Shown: positions 34,068 through 44,356, counted from the stretch's first letter. The stretch is 47,458 nucleotides of DNA from Bacteroidota bacterium (GCA_020047755.1 JAIFNL010000018.1:1-47458); one strand, 5' to 3'. Made by a program: numbers and translations. The notes: generated from the sequence alone by a model not told the origin.

Positions 34068-37000
34068 ATGAAAAACCTTGCTTTGTTAGCCTTATTCTTG
34101 TTAGTTATAAGTTTTTCAGCCATTTCGCAGCCAGAAATAATAGTTCAAGCAAAACACAATTCAAAGGTTTTGCAATCAAAATACAGTAGTGATGGCGAGT
34201 GGTTAGCAACAAGCGACAACGATGGTAAAATAATTATCTGGGATTCTAAAACAAAAAAAAGAGTTAGAAGCTTTGATAATAAAGGATATCCAGCAAAAGC
34301 ATTGGCTTTCCACCCAAATAAAAACATTCTAATTTCGTCAAGTAACAATAGGATAATAGAATGGAATATTTATAACGGTAAAATAGTTCGCATTTTAAAA
34401 GCCGAGCATGATGATTATATAACTAGTCTCGATTTTAGCAACGATGGAAAATACTTGGTAAGCGGTTCGATAGACGAATCGGCAATTGTATGGCGTTTCT
34501 CAAATGGAAAAATGAAAAAACGTTTGAAACAAAATTTATTTTATAATAACGCAATTTACTCTGTAAAATTTTCGAAATTTGGAGAGTATGTTTTTACTGC
34601 AGGCGAAGACATCAATGTAAATATGTGGGATTGGCGAAAAAATGAATTGATTAGAAAATTCAAACATCACAAATACAAAATAAACAATATTGCAATAAAC
34701 AGCACTAGTAGTTTGATAGCATCGGCAAGCAACGACAGTAAAATAAATATTTGGAACATTAATTCGGGCAAAAAAATAGCCACTTTGCAATTGCCCAATA
34801 GCGATGCTCCTGCACAAAATATAGCCTTTCACCCAACGCTCGATAGAATTATAGCAACCTATTATAAAAATTATACCGATTCTACTCGCCTTTATACCAA
34901 AGAGGTAGTAGAAGGAAAACTGATAATGTGGGACATAAATAAATCGAAAATTGTTTGGGACAAAGATTTATTGGGAGGCGTTTTAGATATTGATATTTCG
35001 AGCGACAAAAAAAGTTTTATCACTGCCAATAGCGATTCAAACATAAAAATATTTAATATTAGTAATGGACAACAAACTTATACATTAGGCTCTGAAACGC
35101 AAATTAATAGCATTGTATTTGTGCCCGAGCGCAATGAGTTCATTACTGCTCTAAATAATGGAATTATCAAAATTTGGGATTCTAATAAACTCAAAATAAA
35201 AGGAATACTCGAAACAAATATTCCACAAGCAGTATCTGCCATTGACTATGATTATGCTTCGGGAAATTTAGTTGCAGCCATTGGCTCTACTATTTTTATT
35301 TGGAATTACGACTACAATGAAAAAAAATATCTATTTTCAAATACCTTCAAAATTAGTGAAAGCGATATTACAGAAATAAAGCTAACTGACCTATCGAGTA
35401 AAATATTCATCAAAAGAAAACTCTCGTACAATAAATTTGATATAGATAAACTTCCCGCCTATAAAAATGGAATAATACCCGAAGACTTAATCGATAATGT
35501 GGATTCAATTATAGCCGAAGTTTATAATCTAAAAGGCGATATGCTTTTTACTTACGACGATATTTTGCATGAAAATATCCATTTTGCCAACAACAACAGC
35601 AACCTTAAAATTGCTTTTACAAGCTCAGAAAACGATATAATTGAAAGTGATTTTAATAGCGACATGACCAACAGCAACTACATCTACAAAGAAGAAAATA
35701 TAATGAATACCAATTCTTTGATAGAAAGCTTAGCCTCAAATGCCTCAAAATTAAGTAGTAGTGCATCTAATTACAAAGGTTTTGTACAAACACACGATAA
35801 AACAGCAGTAAAAAATGCTGAAAATAGTAAAGTACTAAAGCTAGAACAAAAGCGTTTATCAAAAATAAATCCGGCATTTACAATTAATAATAAATACAAA
35901 TACATCGATTACAGTGCAAATGGTGAGTATTTGGCAGCTTGTGGACTTTTTGATTATATCGAACTATACGATTTGATAAAAAAGCAAAAAAAAGAAATAG
36001 GTAGATTTAGCGAAGCCGTTGAATTTTTTAGTTTTAGCTCTGATAACACAATGCTGGCAACAATTTCGGGCAAAAAAATACAAGTTTGGAATGTTTTAAA
36101 TGGAGCTCTTGAAAATGAAATTTCGAGTAAAAACATACTCAAAGAAGTGCATTTTTTCGACCAGAACAAAAAATTACTCTCTTATGGACACGATGATGGC
36201 ATCAAAATATGGAATACCGAAGATTTAGAGCCAATAGCTACCATTATTTCTGTCGGAAAAAGCGATTACATCACACTTTCAGACGAATCGTACTATGTTT
36301 CGTCTGAAAATGGAAGCCAAGGCGTAGCATTCTATGTAAATGAAACTTGTATTCCGGTGGAATGTTTCAAAATGAAGTATTCGCGCCCCGAAATTATAAT
36401 GAGTAAATTAGGTTCTTCTGACAATAATATAATAGCAGATTATTCAAATGAATATACTGCAAATTTAGAAAAATTTGGAATAACCAAAGACGAATTTGAT
36501 TTATCGCACATTCCAACGGTAGAAATTCAAAACAAAAGTGAATTCAAATGGTTCACAAACAACAGGTTAATAAGTTTAGATTTGAGAGCCACTGATTTGT
36601 CGTATGATTTAAAACGAATTAATATTTATGTAAACGGTGTGCCCATTTTGAAACCCAATCAAATTGATATAAGCCACAATAAAACAGACAATTACACGCA
36701 AAAATATACCATAGAACTGAATATGGGAAAAAATGTAATTTATGCTTATACAACCAACGAAAAAGGAGCAGAATCTGTAAAAGATTCGCTCATTATTACA
36801 TTAAAATTAAGAAATGATGCAGAAGAACCAAAACCTGATTTATACATCATTGCCTTAGGAACTTACCAATTTGCCGAAAAAGAGTTAAATTCGGAATTTA
36901 CACTCGAAAGTACCCGAAAACTTATTCAAATATTAGGAAAAGATAAATCAAACTACCGAAATATAATCATCGACACACTTTTCAACGAAGAAGCATTGAA

Positions 37001-37583
37001 ATACCAACTTTTGAGTTTAAAAAGAAAATATAGACACGTAAAAGTTGATGACCAATTTATTGTCATTTCGTCGGGCTATAGCGTTCTGAAAAACAATTTT
37101 GACGTTTATTTTGCAACACACAACATGAATTTCGGCGACCCTGAAAAAAATGGAATTGCCCATACTCTCATCAATAGTATGTTGGCAGAAGTTCCTGCTC
37201 GAAACAAAATTGTAATTGTCGATTCGTGGCAATTTATACAGAACGAAACAGCCAAAAACCTTGATAAACAAACAAATAAAGAGCTTTCCGAAATCACATT
37301 CGGTTCATACGACCCTGCAAAAAATATACGCAAAGACATTTTTAAAGAAATGTACAAAACATCTGGAACAACTGTTCTTTTTACAAATGGAATTAACAAA
37401 ACTGACCAAAAAGTCAATTTAATTACCAAAACCTTAGCACATGGTTATCGCAAAAAGAATGCAGATTTTAACAATGATGGAATTATTTCGAGCCACGAGA
37501 TAAACAATTATTTCGACTATCAGCATACTTTAATTGAAGAATCGGAAACAGAAAAAAAGGTAGCTGTTTACAAAGAATTTTAA
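34068..37583 (+). CDS. secreted WD40 protein with degenerate caspase-like domain
   Basis: A 1171-residue exported protein. A signal peptide (MKNLALLALFLLVISFSAIS) is followed by WD40 repeats over about residues 25-450 and 620-770, interrupted by an inserted low-complexity segment (about 450-615). A beta-sandwich-like stretch follows (about 810-920), then a C-terminal peptidase C14-like domain (about 925-1130; KPDLYIIALGTYQF ... VDDQFIVISSGYSVLK ... KIVIVDSWQF). The caspase catalytic His is Tyr1004 (SGYS in place of SGHG) and the catalytic Cys is Trp1054 (DSWQ in place of D-x-C-x-S-G), so the domain cannot be a cysteine protease. An EF-hand-like DFNNDGIISSHEI ends the protein. Role unknown, probably binding or scaffolding in the periplasm. 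Confidence 0.82.
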   Translation: MKNLALLALFLLVISFSAISQPEIIVQAKHNSKVLQSKYSSDGEWLATSDNDGKIIIWDSKTKKRVRSFDNKGYPAKALAFHPNKNILISSSNNRIIEWNIYNGKIVRILKAEHDDYITSLDFSNDGKYLVSGSIDESAIVWRFSNGKMKKRLKQNLFYNNAIYSVKFSKFGEYVFTAGEDINVNMWDWRKNELIRKFKHHKYKINNIAINSTSSLIASASNDSKINIWNINSGKKIATLQLPNSDAPAQNIAFHPTLDRIIATYYKNYTDSTRLYTKEVVEGKLIMWDINKSKIVWDKDLLGGVLDIDISSDKKSFITANSDSNIKIFNISNGQQTYTLGSETQINSIVFVPERNEFITALNNGIIKIWDSNKLKIKGILETNIPQAVSAIDYDYASGNLVAAIGSTIFIWNYDYNEKKYLFSNTFKISESDITEIKLTDLSSKIFIKRKLSYNKFDIDKLPAYKNGIIPEDLIDNVDSIIAEVYNLKGDMLFTYDDILHENIHFANNNSNLKIAFTSSENDIIESDFNSDMTNSNYIYKEENIMNTNSLIESLASNASKLSSSASNYKGFVQTHDKTAVKNAENSKVLKLEQKRLSKINPAFTINNKYKYIDYSANGEYLAACGLFDYIELYDLIKKQKKEIGRFSEAVEFFSFSSDNTMLATISGKKIQVWNVLNGALENEISSKNILKEVHFFDQNKKLLSYGHDDGIKIWNTEDLEPIATIISVGKSDYITLSDESYYVSSENGSQGVAFYVNETCIPVECFKMKYSRPEIIMSKLGSSDNNIIADYSNEYTANLEKFGITKDEFDLSHIPTVEIQNKSEFKWFTNNRLISLDLRATDLSYDLKRINIYVNGVPILKPNQIDISHNKTDNYTQKYTIELNMGKNVIYAYTTNEKGAESVKDSLIITLKLRNDAEEPKPDLYIIALGTYQFAEKELNSEFTLESTRKLIQILGKDKSNYRNIIIDTLFNEEALKYQLLSLKRKYRHVKVDDQFIVISSGYSVLKNNFDVYFATHNMNFGDPEKNGIAHTLINSMLAEVPARNKIVIVDSWQFIQNETAKNLDKQTNKELSEITFGSYDPAKNIRKDIFKEMYKTSGTTVLFTNGINKTDQKVNLITKTLAHGYRKKNADFNNDGIISSHEINNYFDYQHTLIEESETEKKVAVYKEF

Positions 37584-37607
37584 CGAAAAACATAACGTAT
37601 TCAAAAG

Positions 37608-37639
37608 AAAAAATCTGGTATAAAACCAGATTTTTTTTT
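37608..37639. terminator. intrinsic terminator between convergent genes
   Basis: AAATCTGGT (37611-37619) pairs with ACCAGATTT (37625-37633) around a 5-nt loop, flanked by A-run and T-run; it can serve both the WD40 gene and the minus-strand sensor gene. Confidence 0.85.
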
Positions 37640-37677
37640 GCACTAAAAAAAGACTTCTAAAAAAAATTACATTTCGC

Positions 37678-39669
37678 TTAGTTATAACTCTCTATCTGTT
37701 TGTTAAGTCTCTCAATGGTAGCTTTATAAATGGCAATTTCGTGCTCTGTTTCTTCTTGCTGCTCTCTAATTTGCTCCATATTTTGTCGCATTTCTTCTTC
37801 CTGCGCCAGCATCTGTTCTGCCTGAAAATTAGAATCTTCCAATAATTTAGTGGTTCTTTGATTTATTTTGATAGTAGCAAAAGTAGCCGCAATAGCTTCC
37901 GAAACCTTCTCAATAAAAGCTTTCTCATATTTATCCAAAATACCAAACGACGCAATTTCAATAACACCTTGCACTTCTTCATTGAAAATAAGTGGCACTA
38001 TCATAATGTTTCGTGGAGTCGATTTTCCCAATCCAGAAGTAATTTGTGTATATTCTTCGGGCAAATCGGTCAGATAAATAATTTCCTTTTCTAAAACACA
38101 TTGCCCCACAAGGCTTTCACCTATTTCTATTTTTTTCTCAGAATATTTGCGCCTTTCAAAAGCATAAGTAGCCATCAATTGCAAATGAACATCAGATTTA
38201 TCCTCGTCATTTATAATAAGTATTGCACCTTGATTTGCTTTTATATATTTTATCAGTTCGCTAATTATTTTGTACGAAAACTCAGAAACGTTAGACGATT
38301 CACTTCTCAAAAGCTCGGCAAAAATAGCCAAACCTGTGTTTATCCAATTTCGCCTTTCATCGGAATATTTATTTTTCTGGTTTTGAATTTGAGCATTTGC
38401 CAAGCTGTTGCGCATATCGAGCAGCAAAGACCCAAGTTTATCATTTGCACTAAGTTTCACATATTCAGCCTTGTAATTTCCCTTCCCTACTTGCGAGGCA
38501 AAATTGGCAAGCGAATGCAAACCTTTTACCAAATTATTCGTAGATTTTGCCATTTCTCCCAATTCATTGTGCGAATAAATTTCTAATGGCTCAATGTCGT
38601 CAATTTCACCCAATTCCAATTTTTTTAAAACGTCTGTTACCTGAAGAACAGGCTTGGTAACAGAATATAACAAAAATATCAAAACGATTACTAAAATAAC
38701 AAAACCCACACTTGCAAATAACACTAAATTAGAAAATCGCTCTCTAGCAGCTTTTTTAATTACAACATCGGGAACTGCAATTGCCAAAGCCCACGAATTT
38801 TCGTAAGTTCCCACATGAATTGGTGCAAACGACACGTAATAATCTTTTTTGTCAAAAAATTTAGTACGCACGCTAAAAATTTCACCTTTTGATATTTGAT
38901 TCACAATTGCCGTATTTTCTTCTAAAAAAATATCATTCAAACTATGACCAAACATTGCTTTCTCGTTAAAAGTAACTAAAGTTCCTTTATTGGTAAGTAA
39001 AAAGGCAAAAGTTTGCTCAAAAGGAGCAATAGAATTAGTAAATTCTTGCAGAGTATTAAGCGAAAAATCAATACCAACAACACCTGCAAATTTTTCATCA
39101 ACAAAAATAGGTGTAGAAAGAGTTGTTTCGTAAAGTGAATCCGTTTTATTCACAACCGACCAATAAGGCTCCGAAAGCGACTCCCGTTTTTGTTCTTTAA
39201 TTCGATGATATTCAGTTACTTTTACCACTTTACCAATATCAGCAGAATCAAGCTCTTTAACAATCTGCCCATTATATTTTGTAAAAGAAGAACTAACTCT
39301 TCCCGATTTTTCACCCCAATTTTCATCAAAAACAGATAGTTCGCGCGAATCCCAAACAGCCAAAAACAGCTCATTTTTTTTCAAATTTTCCCGAAATAAT
39401 TTATCGCGCATCGATTGGCTCAGTTCTTCTGAAAGAAACAAAGTATTCTCATTTACAGTGGCTAAAGCCCTAGCTACACCTAAATAACCTTCAAACCGAG
39501 CACGCACTTCATTTGATTTTTCACGCACCAAAGCATTAATCATCTCTTCCGAAGTTTGCTGCGTTAAATGGCTGTAACTGTAAATAATAACGCCCAAAAT
39601 TAAAGCATATATAAGCAAAGATGCTGTAATTATGGTAAAAACTATTTTTGTATTTAGCTTATTTTTCAA
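37678..39669 (-). CDS. Cache-HAMP-GAF sensor protein without output kinase
   Basis: A 663-residue membrane signalling protein. Order: TM1 (about 8-30, TIITASLLIYALILGVIIY), extracellular dCache region (about 35-305; LFLAVWDSRE, GVVGIDFSLNTLQEF), TM2 (LFASVGFVILVIVLIFLLYSV), HAMP-like linker, GAF domain (about 460-600; GESLVGQCVLEKEIIYLTDLP, PLIFNEEVQGVIEIAS) and a C-terminal coiled coil (EEEMRQNMEQIREQQEETEHE). No histidine-kinase, cyclase or chemotaxis output domain follows, as in many Bacteroidota proteins of this type; it presumably signals through partners. I start at TTG 39669 (followed by KNKLNTKIVFTI) because the promoter's -7 element lies at 39717-39724; the longer frame begins upstream of it at 39795. 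Confidence 0.8.
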   Translation of the reverse strand: MKNKLNTKIVFTIITASLLIYALILGVIIYSYSHLTQQTSEEMINALVREKSNEVRARFEGYLGVARALATVNENTLFLSEELSQSMRDKLFRENLKKNELFLAVWDSRELSVFDENWGEKSGRVSSSFTKYNGQIVKELDSADIGKVVKVTEYHRIKEQKRESLSEPYWSVVNKTDSLYETTLSTPIFVDEKFAGVVGIDFSLNTLQEFTNSIAPFEQTFAFLLTNKGTLVTFNEKAMFGHSLNDIFLEENTAIVNQISKGEIFSVRTKFFDKKDYYVSFAPIHVGTYENSWALAIAVPDVVIKKAARERFSNLVLFASVGFVILVIVLIFLLYSVTKPVLQVTDVLKKLELGEIDDIEPLEIYSHNELGEMAKSTNNLVKGLHSLANFASQVGKGNYKAEYVKLSANDKLGSLLLDMRNSLANAQIQNQKNKYSDERRNWINTGLAIFAELLRSESSNVSEFSYKIISELIKYIKANQGAILIINDEDKSDVHLQLMATYAFERRKYSEKKIEIGESLVGQCVLEKEIIYLTDLPEEYTQITSGLGKSTPRNIMIVPLIFNEEVQGVIEIASFGILDKYEKAFIEKVSEAIAATFATIKINQRTTKLLEDSNFQAEQMLAQEEEMRQNMEQIREQQEETEHEIAIYKATIERLNKQIESYN

Positions 39670-39716
39670 GGAGTAATGGGATTTTAATTTACAAAAATTG
39701 CTTTGAATTTCAATTT

Positions 39717-39724
39717 CAAAGATA
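39717..39724 (-). promoter_or_regulatory. -7 element of the Cache sensor gene
   Basis: Reads TATCTTTG on the minus strand, a perfect match; no clear -33. Transcription would start near 39710, about 40 nt before the chosen TTG start. Confidence 0.5.
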
Positions 39725-40289
39725 CGCTTTTCAATTAAAAAATAAAAAAGTTTTCTACTAAAAAATAATGAAAATTTACATATAAAAAAGTTCAATTTTC
39801 ACTATTTTTTTAAAACAATACAAAATTTGAACTCTAATTATAGATATAAAAAATTGTTTCTTTTTGTAAATATTTGATTTAGTATGATTTAAAGACTATT
39901 CTATTTAGAATTATTCTAAAATATAAAAAAAATATAGTTAACACCGATTAATTAAAACATAATTTTTAATTTTATAGAATGATATTTTGAAAAAATAAAA
40001 GATTATTTTAAGCAAAAACAAAACATAACTAATTAATATGTAAATACTTAAAGCATAACAAAGAGGAAATAATTCCTTTTATTGTGTTTTTTATTCACAA
40101 AATTAGATAATTACATACAAAAACAAATCAATACCAAAAATACAATAGTGGAAACCTGAAAAATAGATTTTTTTGAGAGGAACATAATTTTAAAAACGCA
40201 ATTTAATTTTATATAAGCCTTTTAAAATATAAAATCAGCCAAAAAAAGCAATTCAGTAAGAGTTCCACATAATCAATTCTTTACAAACA
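39725..40289. other. AT-rich divergent intergenic region
   Basis: About 565 bp upstream of the redox operon. It must hold that operon's promoter, but no TAnnTTTG with proper spacing was found on the plus strand, and no gene, RNA or strong hairpin is seen. Confidence 0.4.
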
Positions 40290-40808
40290 ATGAGAATAAA
40301 TAGAATAGCTGCAAAAAAACTACAAACAGAGCCAAAAGAAGTTGATTTAAGTTTGATAGACTCTCTGATAAAAAAGTACAAGGGAAAAAATGGCAATTTA
40401 ATTCCAATCTTACAAGGAATACAAGCCATTTATCGCTATTTGCCCGAAAGTGCTTTAAGAAAAATATCGGACGAAACAGGACACAAACTGAGTGATATTT
40501 ACGGAGTTGCCACTTTTTATGCACAGTTTAGACTCAATCCGGTAGGCAAAAACATAATCAAAGTTTGCCACGGAACAGCCTGCCACGTGCAAGATGCCAA
40601 AAACATAACCACTGCACTGAAAGAACATCTCAAAATCGAAGACGGACAAACAACGCCCGATGGCTTGTTCACCCTCGAATCGGTTGCGTGCCTAGGCTGC
40701 TGCTCGCTTGCACCCGTTATGATGATTGGCGACGATACTTTCGGGAAGCTTTCGGGAAAGTCGGCAGTAAAAGTCATAAGAGATATAAAAAAGAAAGAAA
40801 ATAATTAA
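40290..40808 (+). CDS. NuoE/HydC-like [2Fe-2S] subunit
   Basis: A 172-residue thioredoxin-fold electron carrier. The four [2Fe-2S] cysteines are in KVCHGTACHVQDA and ESVACLGCCSLAP, the NuoE arrangement. The N-terminal helical part (LIDSLIKKYKGKNGNLIPIL, ATFYAQF) is also typical. It would pass electrons between its partner flavoprotein and other iron-sulfur clusters. It is the first gene of a redox operon: the NuoF-like gene begins 58 bp later. Equivalent subunits occur in complex I, HydABC hydrogenases, NAD-formate dehydrogenases and Stn transhydrogenases. Confidence 0.93.
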   Translation: MRINRIAAKKLQTEPKEVDLSLIDSLIKKYKGKNGNLIPILQGIQAIYRYLPESALRKISDETGHKLSDIYGVATFYAQFRLNPVGKNIIKVCHGTACHVQDAKNITTALKEHLKIEDGQTTPDGLFTLESVACLGCCSLAPVMMIGDDTFGKLSGKSAVKVIRDIKKKENN

Positions 40809-40866
40809 ATGGGTTGAATTGCAAAACAATACAACAAGAAAAGCCATTTAAAAATAAAAAGTAAAC

Positions 40867-42645
40867 ATGGAAAAGCTAAAACTAATAGTTGGAATGGGAA
40901 GCTGCGGAATTGCTGCCGGAGCAGGCAAAGTTTTCGACAAAATAAAATACCTCCAAAACAACGAACAGCTCGACATCGATTTAGACCAAACTAGCTGTGT
41001 AGGAATGTGTTACAGAGAACCTCTTGTAGAAATTATCGACAACAATATTTCCTATTTATATGGAGGAATTGACGAAGAAAAAGTAGAAGAACTAATAGAG
41101 CACCACCAAAAATTTCATCTTCCCATAAAAGAATTAGTTGTAAAAACCGAAGAATTTAAAACTATCGACAACGAATTTACCGACTCGCAAGTAAAAATAG
41201 CACTTCGCAACTGCGGCTACATAAATCCCGAACGAATAGAAGAATATATAGCCAATAATGGCTACAAAGCAATCACTAAAATTGCAGAAAACAGCCTTTC
41301 GCAAGAACAAATTATCCAAAATATAATTGACTCAGGGCTTCGCGGACGAGGCGGCGGCGGTTTCTTAACCGGATTAAAATGGCGTTTTGCCAACAACAAT
41401 AAAAATGCCGAAAAATATATTATTTGCAATGCCGACGAAGGCGACCCGGGAGCATTCATGGATCGCTCAGTTTTGGAAGGCGACCCGCATTCTGTCATCG
41501 AAGGCATGATAATTGGGGCTTACGCAATAGGCGCAAACGACGGTGTTATTTATTGCAGAGCCGAATATCCTCTGGCTATCAAGCGATTAAACATTGCCTT
41601 AGCACAGGCACGCGAAAAAGGTTTTCTTGGAAAAAACATTTGTGGTATCAAAAATTTTAATCTCGACATTCACGTAAAAGAAGGAGCAGGAGCATTTGTT
41701 TGTGGCGAAGAAACTGCTCTAATAGCCTCAGTAGAAGGCGAAAGAGGAATGCCGCGCAAACGTCCGCCCTTTCCAGCAGCTTCAGGTTTATGGAAAAAAC
41801 CAACAAACATAAATAACGTGGAAACTTTTGCAAATATTCCTTGGATAATTTTTAATGGTGCAAAAGAATACGCCAAATATGGAACAGAAAAAAGCAAAGG
41901 AACAAAAGTTTTTGCCCTTACTGGAAAAATAAATCGCGGTGGTTTAGTAGAAGTTCCCATGGGAATTACTATCAAAGACATCATTTACAAACTTGGCGGT
42001 GGTATTCAAAATGGCAAAAAATTTAAAGCCGTTCAGCTTGGCGGACCATCGGGCGGCTGTATTCCTGCCTACCTCGACGACACCATTGTGGATTACGATT
42101 CGGTAAATGCCACAGGTGCCATCATGGGTTCGGGCGGAATGGTTGTAATGGACGAATCGACCTGCATGGTGGACATGGCGCGGTTTTTCCTCGATTTTAC
42201 ACAAAAAGAATCGTGCGGAAAATGCACCTTTTGCAGAATTGGCACTAAAAGAATGTTAGAAATATTGACCCGAATTACCGAAGGCGAAGGCAAAGAAGGT
42301 GATATTGAAAAACTGGAAGAACTTTCGTACCAAATAAAAGATTCGTCGCTTTGTGGACTTGGGCAAACTGCACCAAATCCGGTACTTACAACCATTAAAT
42401 ATTTCAGAAACGAATATGAAGCTCACATTCGCGACAAAAAATGTCCGGCAAAAAGTTGCACAAAATTACTCACTTACGAAGTGATTTCTGAAAATTGCAC
42501 AGGCTGTACAATTTGTGCAGTAAATTGCCCAACCAACGCAATTGATGGTGGCAAAAAAACAATTCATTTTATTCGCCAAGATGCATGTATTAAATGTGGA
42601 GCTTGTCTCACAAAATGTAATTTTGATGCAATTAAAATATCGTAA
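40867..42645 (+). CDS. NuoF/HydB-like NAD(P)H-binding flavoprotein subunit
   Basis: A 592-residue FMN and iron-sulfur subunit that should oxidise or reduce NAD(H). Domains: N-terminal thioredoxin-like ferredoxin (1-90; GMGSCGIAAGA and TSCVGMCYREPLVEI, only three Cys visible), NuoF core with RGRGGGGFLTGLKW and CNADEGDPGAFMDR (FMN and NADH site), GAGAFVCGEETALIASVEG, a [4Fe-4S] site SCGKCTFCRIGTKRMLE with a later Cys in SSLCGLG, and a C-terminal 2[4Fe-4S] ferredoxin (CTGCTICAVNCPTNAI; CIKCGACLTKCNFDAI). This HydB-like layout belongs to soluble multisubunit oxidoreductases rather than membrane complex I. Confidence 0.93.
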   Translation: MEKLKLIVGMGSCGIAAGAGKVFDKIKYLQNNEQLDIDLDQTSCVGMCYREPLVEIIDNNISYLYGGIDEEKVEELIEHHQKFHLPIKELVVKTEEFKTIDNEFTDSQVKIALRNCGYINPERIEEYIANNGYKAITKIAENSLSQEQIIQNIIDSGLRGRGGGGFLTGLKWRFANNNKNAEKYIICNADEGDPGAFMDRSVLEGDPHSVIEGMIIGAYAIGANDGVIYCRAEYPLAIKRLNIALAQAREKGFLGKNICGIKNFNLDIHVKEGAGAFVCGEETALIASVEGERGMPRKRPPFPAASGLWKKPTNINNVETFANIPWIIFNGAKEYAKYGTEKSKGTKVFALTGKINRGGLVEVPMGITIKDIIYKLGGGIQNGKKFKAVQLGGPSGGCIPAYLDDTIVDYDSVNATGAIMGSGGMVVMDESTCMVDMARFFLDFTQKESCGKCTFCRIGTKRMLEILTRITEGEGKEGDIEKLEELSYQIKDSSLCGLGQTAPNPVLTTIKYFRNEYEAHIRDKKCPAKSCTKLLTYEVISENCTGCTICAVNCPTNAIDGGKKTIHFIRQDACIKCGACLTKCNFDAIKIS

Positions 42646-42700
42646 AAATTCCAATTTATTCATCTATTTTTTCATTAATTTCAGTTTAAAATTATAAAAA

Positions 42701-44269
42701 ATGAATGAAAATTTAAAGAAAATAAAGCGTTTGCCGATAGCAAGAGCTGAGTTTAGAAGTTTTACTTACGAAAACTTTTGCTATGTAGATAAAACTCAAT
42801 TTATCAAGCAATTAGAATCAGAAGGAACTAAATATTTTTTCCTTTCTCGTCCACGTCGTTTTGGTAAATCGCTTTTTCTCGATACGCTTCGTGCCGCTTT
42901 TGCAGGCGAAAAAGAACTTTTTGTCGGTTTGTTTTTAGAAAATAATTGGGATTGGGAAACAAAATATCCAGTCATAAAAGTTAGTTTTGGCGGTGCAACA
43001 ATAAGTAATATAGCTGAATTTCAGAACTCTACAAATTTTTCATTAAACATAATAGCCGAAAGCTACCAAGTTGAATTAGCTGAAAAAAATTTCCCTGCAA
43101 CTGCATTCAAAGAGTTAATTAATAAGTTAACTAAAAAATACAATCTTCCGGTAGTAGTTTTAATTGATGAATACGATAAACCTCTTTTAGATAATATTAC
43201 AAAGCCAGAAGCAAAAGTTTTGCGGGAAGAATTAGCTTCCTTCTATTCGATACTCAAAGAAGAAGAGCGAAATTTGAAATTTGTGTTTATAACTGGAGTT
43301 TCAAAATTTAGTAAAACAAGCATTTTCAGCAAGTTAAATAATATTGTAGATATTTCGCTCAATGTAAAATATGCCGATATTTGCGGTTACACACAAGACG
43401 ATTTAGAACATATTTTCGTTGATTATCTGCATGATGTGGACTTAGAAAAAGTAAAATCGTGGTACGATGGATATAATTTTTTGGGCAAAAATTTATACAA
43501 CCCTTTTGATGTTTTATTATTTTTGAACGAAAAAAAATACAAACCGTATTGGTTTGAAACTGGAACGCCAACTTTTTTATTAGAGCTTATAAAAGAGCGT
43601 AAATATCACGTGCCTTCCCTTGAAAATGTTACGATTAGTTTATCGCAACTAACTGAATTTGATATTGATAGAATTGATTTAATCGTTCTACTTTTCCAAG
43701 CTGGCTATCTAACTATTGCGAAGGAAGAAATTTTGGGCGACGAGTATTTTTATGATTTGAAAATTCCAAACAAAGAAGTGCGTAAAGGCTTGTATGACTA
43801 CTTATTGCGTATGTTTTATGCCATCGAAGCCGATACAAATACGCGCACAAAATTATCGATTGCCATTTACAATTCGATAGCAAATAAAAAACCGGAAGAC
43901 TTAGAAAATGCTTTTAAATCTTTCTTTGCAGGAATTCCGCACGATTGGTATCGAAAAAATAACATTTCGGAATTTGAAGGATTTTATTCTGCGCTATTTT
44001 ATGCTTTTTTTGCTGCTTTGGGTTTCGATTTAGTAGCCGAAGATACAACAAACAAAGGCAAAATTGATTTAACTGTTTTTTCCAATACAAATGTTTTCAT
44101 TTTTGAATTTAAAATGAAAAACAATCAAAAAAATGCACTTCAACAAATAAAAGATAAGAAATACCACGAAAAATACATTAAAAAATGCAACGAACTGTAT
44201 TTAGTTGGAATTGAATTTGACGAAGATGAAAAAAATATTTCTAATTTTGAATATGAAAAAATTCAATAA
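42701..44269 (+). CDS. AAA-ATPase-like and PD-(D/E)XK nuclease-like protein
   Basis: A 522-residue ATP-binding protein. The N-terminal AAA-ATPase-like domain begins LPIARAEFRSFTYENFCYVDKT, with Walker A RPRRFGKS (about 50-57) and Walker B VVVLIDEYDKPL (about 150-161), then FVFITGVSKFSK. The C-terminal domain has a PD-(D/E)XK-like nuclease core: GKIDLTVF and FIFEFKMK (about 453-475). Such genes are present in many copies in Bacteroidota genomes and behave as accessory, possibly mobile elements; their function is not known. This one splits an otherwise compact redox operon, with gaps of 55 and 87 bp, and has no recognisable link to electron transfer. Confidence 0.88.
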   Translation: MNENLKKIKRLPIARAEFRSFTYENFCYVDKTQFIKQLESEGTKYFFLSRPRRFGKSLFLDTLRAAFAGEKELFVGLFLENNWDWETKYPVIKVSFGGATISNIAEFQNSTNFSLNIIAESYQVELAEKNFPATAFKELINKLTKKYNLPVVVLIDEYDKPLLDNITKPEAKVLREELASFYSILKEEERNLKFVFITGVSKFSKTSIFSKLNNIVDISLNVKYADICGYTQDDLEHIFVDYLHDVDLEKVKSWYDGYNFLGKNLYNPFDVLLFLNEKKYKPYWFETGTPTFLLELIKERKYHVPSLENVTISLSQLTEFDIDRIDLIVLLFQAGYLTIAKEEILGDEYFYDLKIPNKEVRKGLYDYLLRMFYAIEADTNTRTKLSIAIYNSIANKKPEDLENAFKSFFAGIPHDWYRKNNISEFEGFYSALFYAFFAALGFDLVAEDTTNKGKIDLTVFSNTNVFIFEFKMKNNQKNALQQIKDKKYHEKYIKKCNELYLVGIEFDEDEKNISNFEYEKIQ

Positions 44270-44356
44270 TTAATTATAAATTTTGAGTTAAAAAGAAATT
44301 ATATTATAAAAAACAAACAATTTTAGGCAAAAAACATAATTTATACTTTCAGAAAG

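Noticed and set aside
40290-42645. Respiratory complex I genes
   Set aside because: No membrane subunits or nuoB/C/D are near, and the NuoF-like subunit has HydB-type extra ferredoxin domains typical of soluble enzymes.
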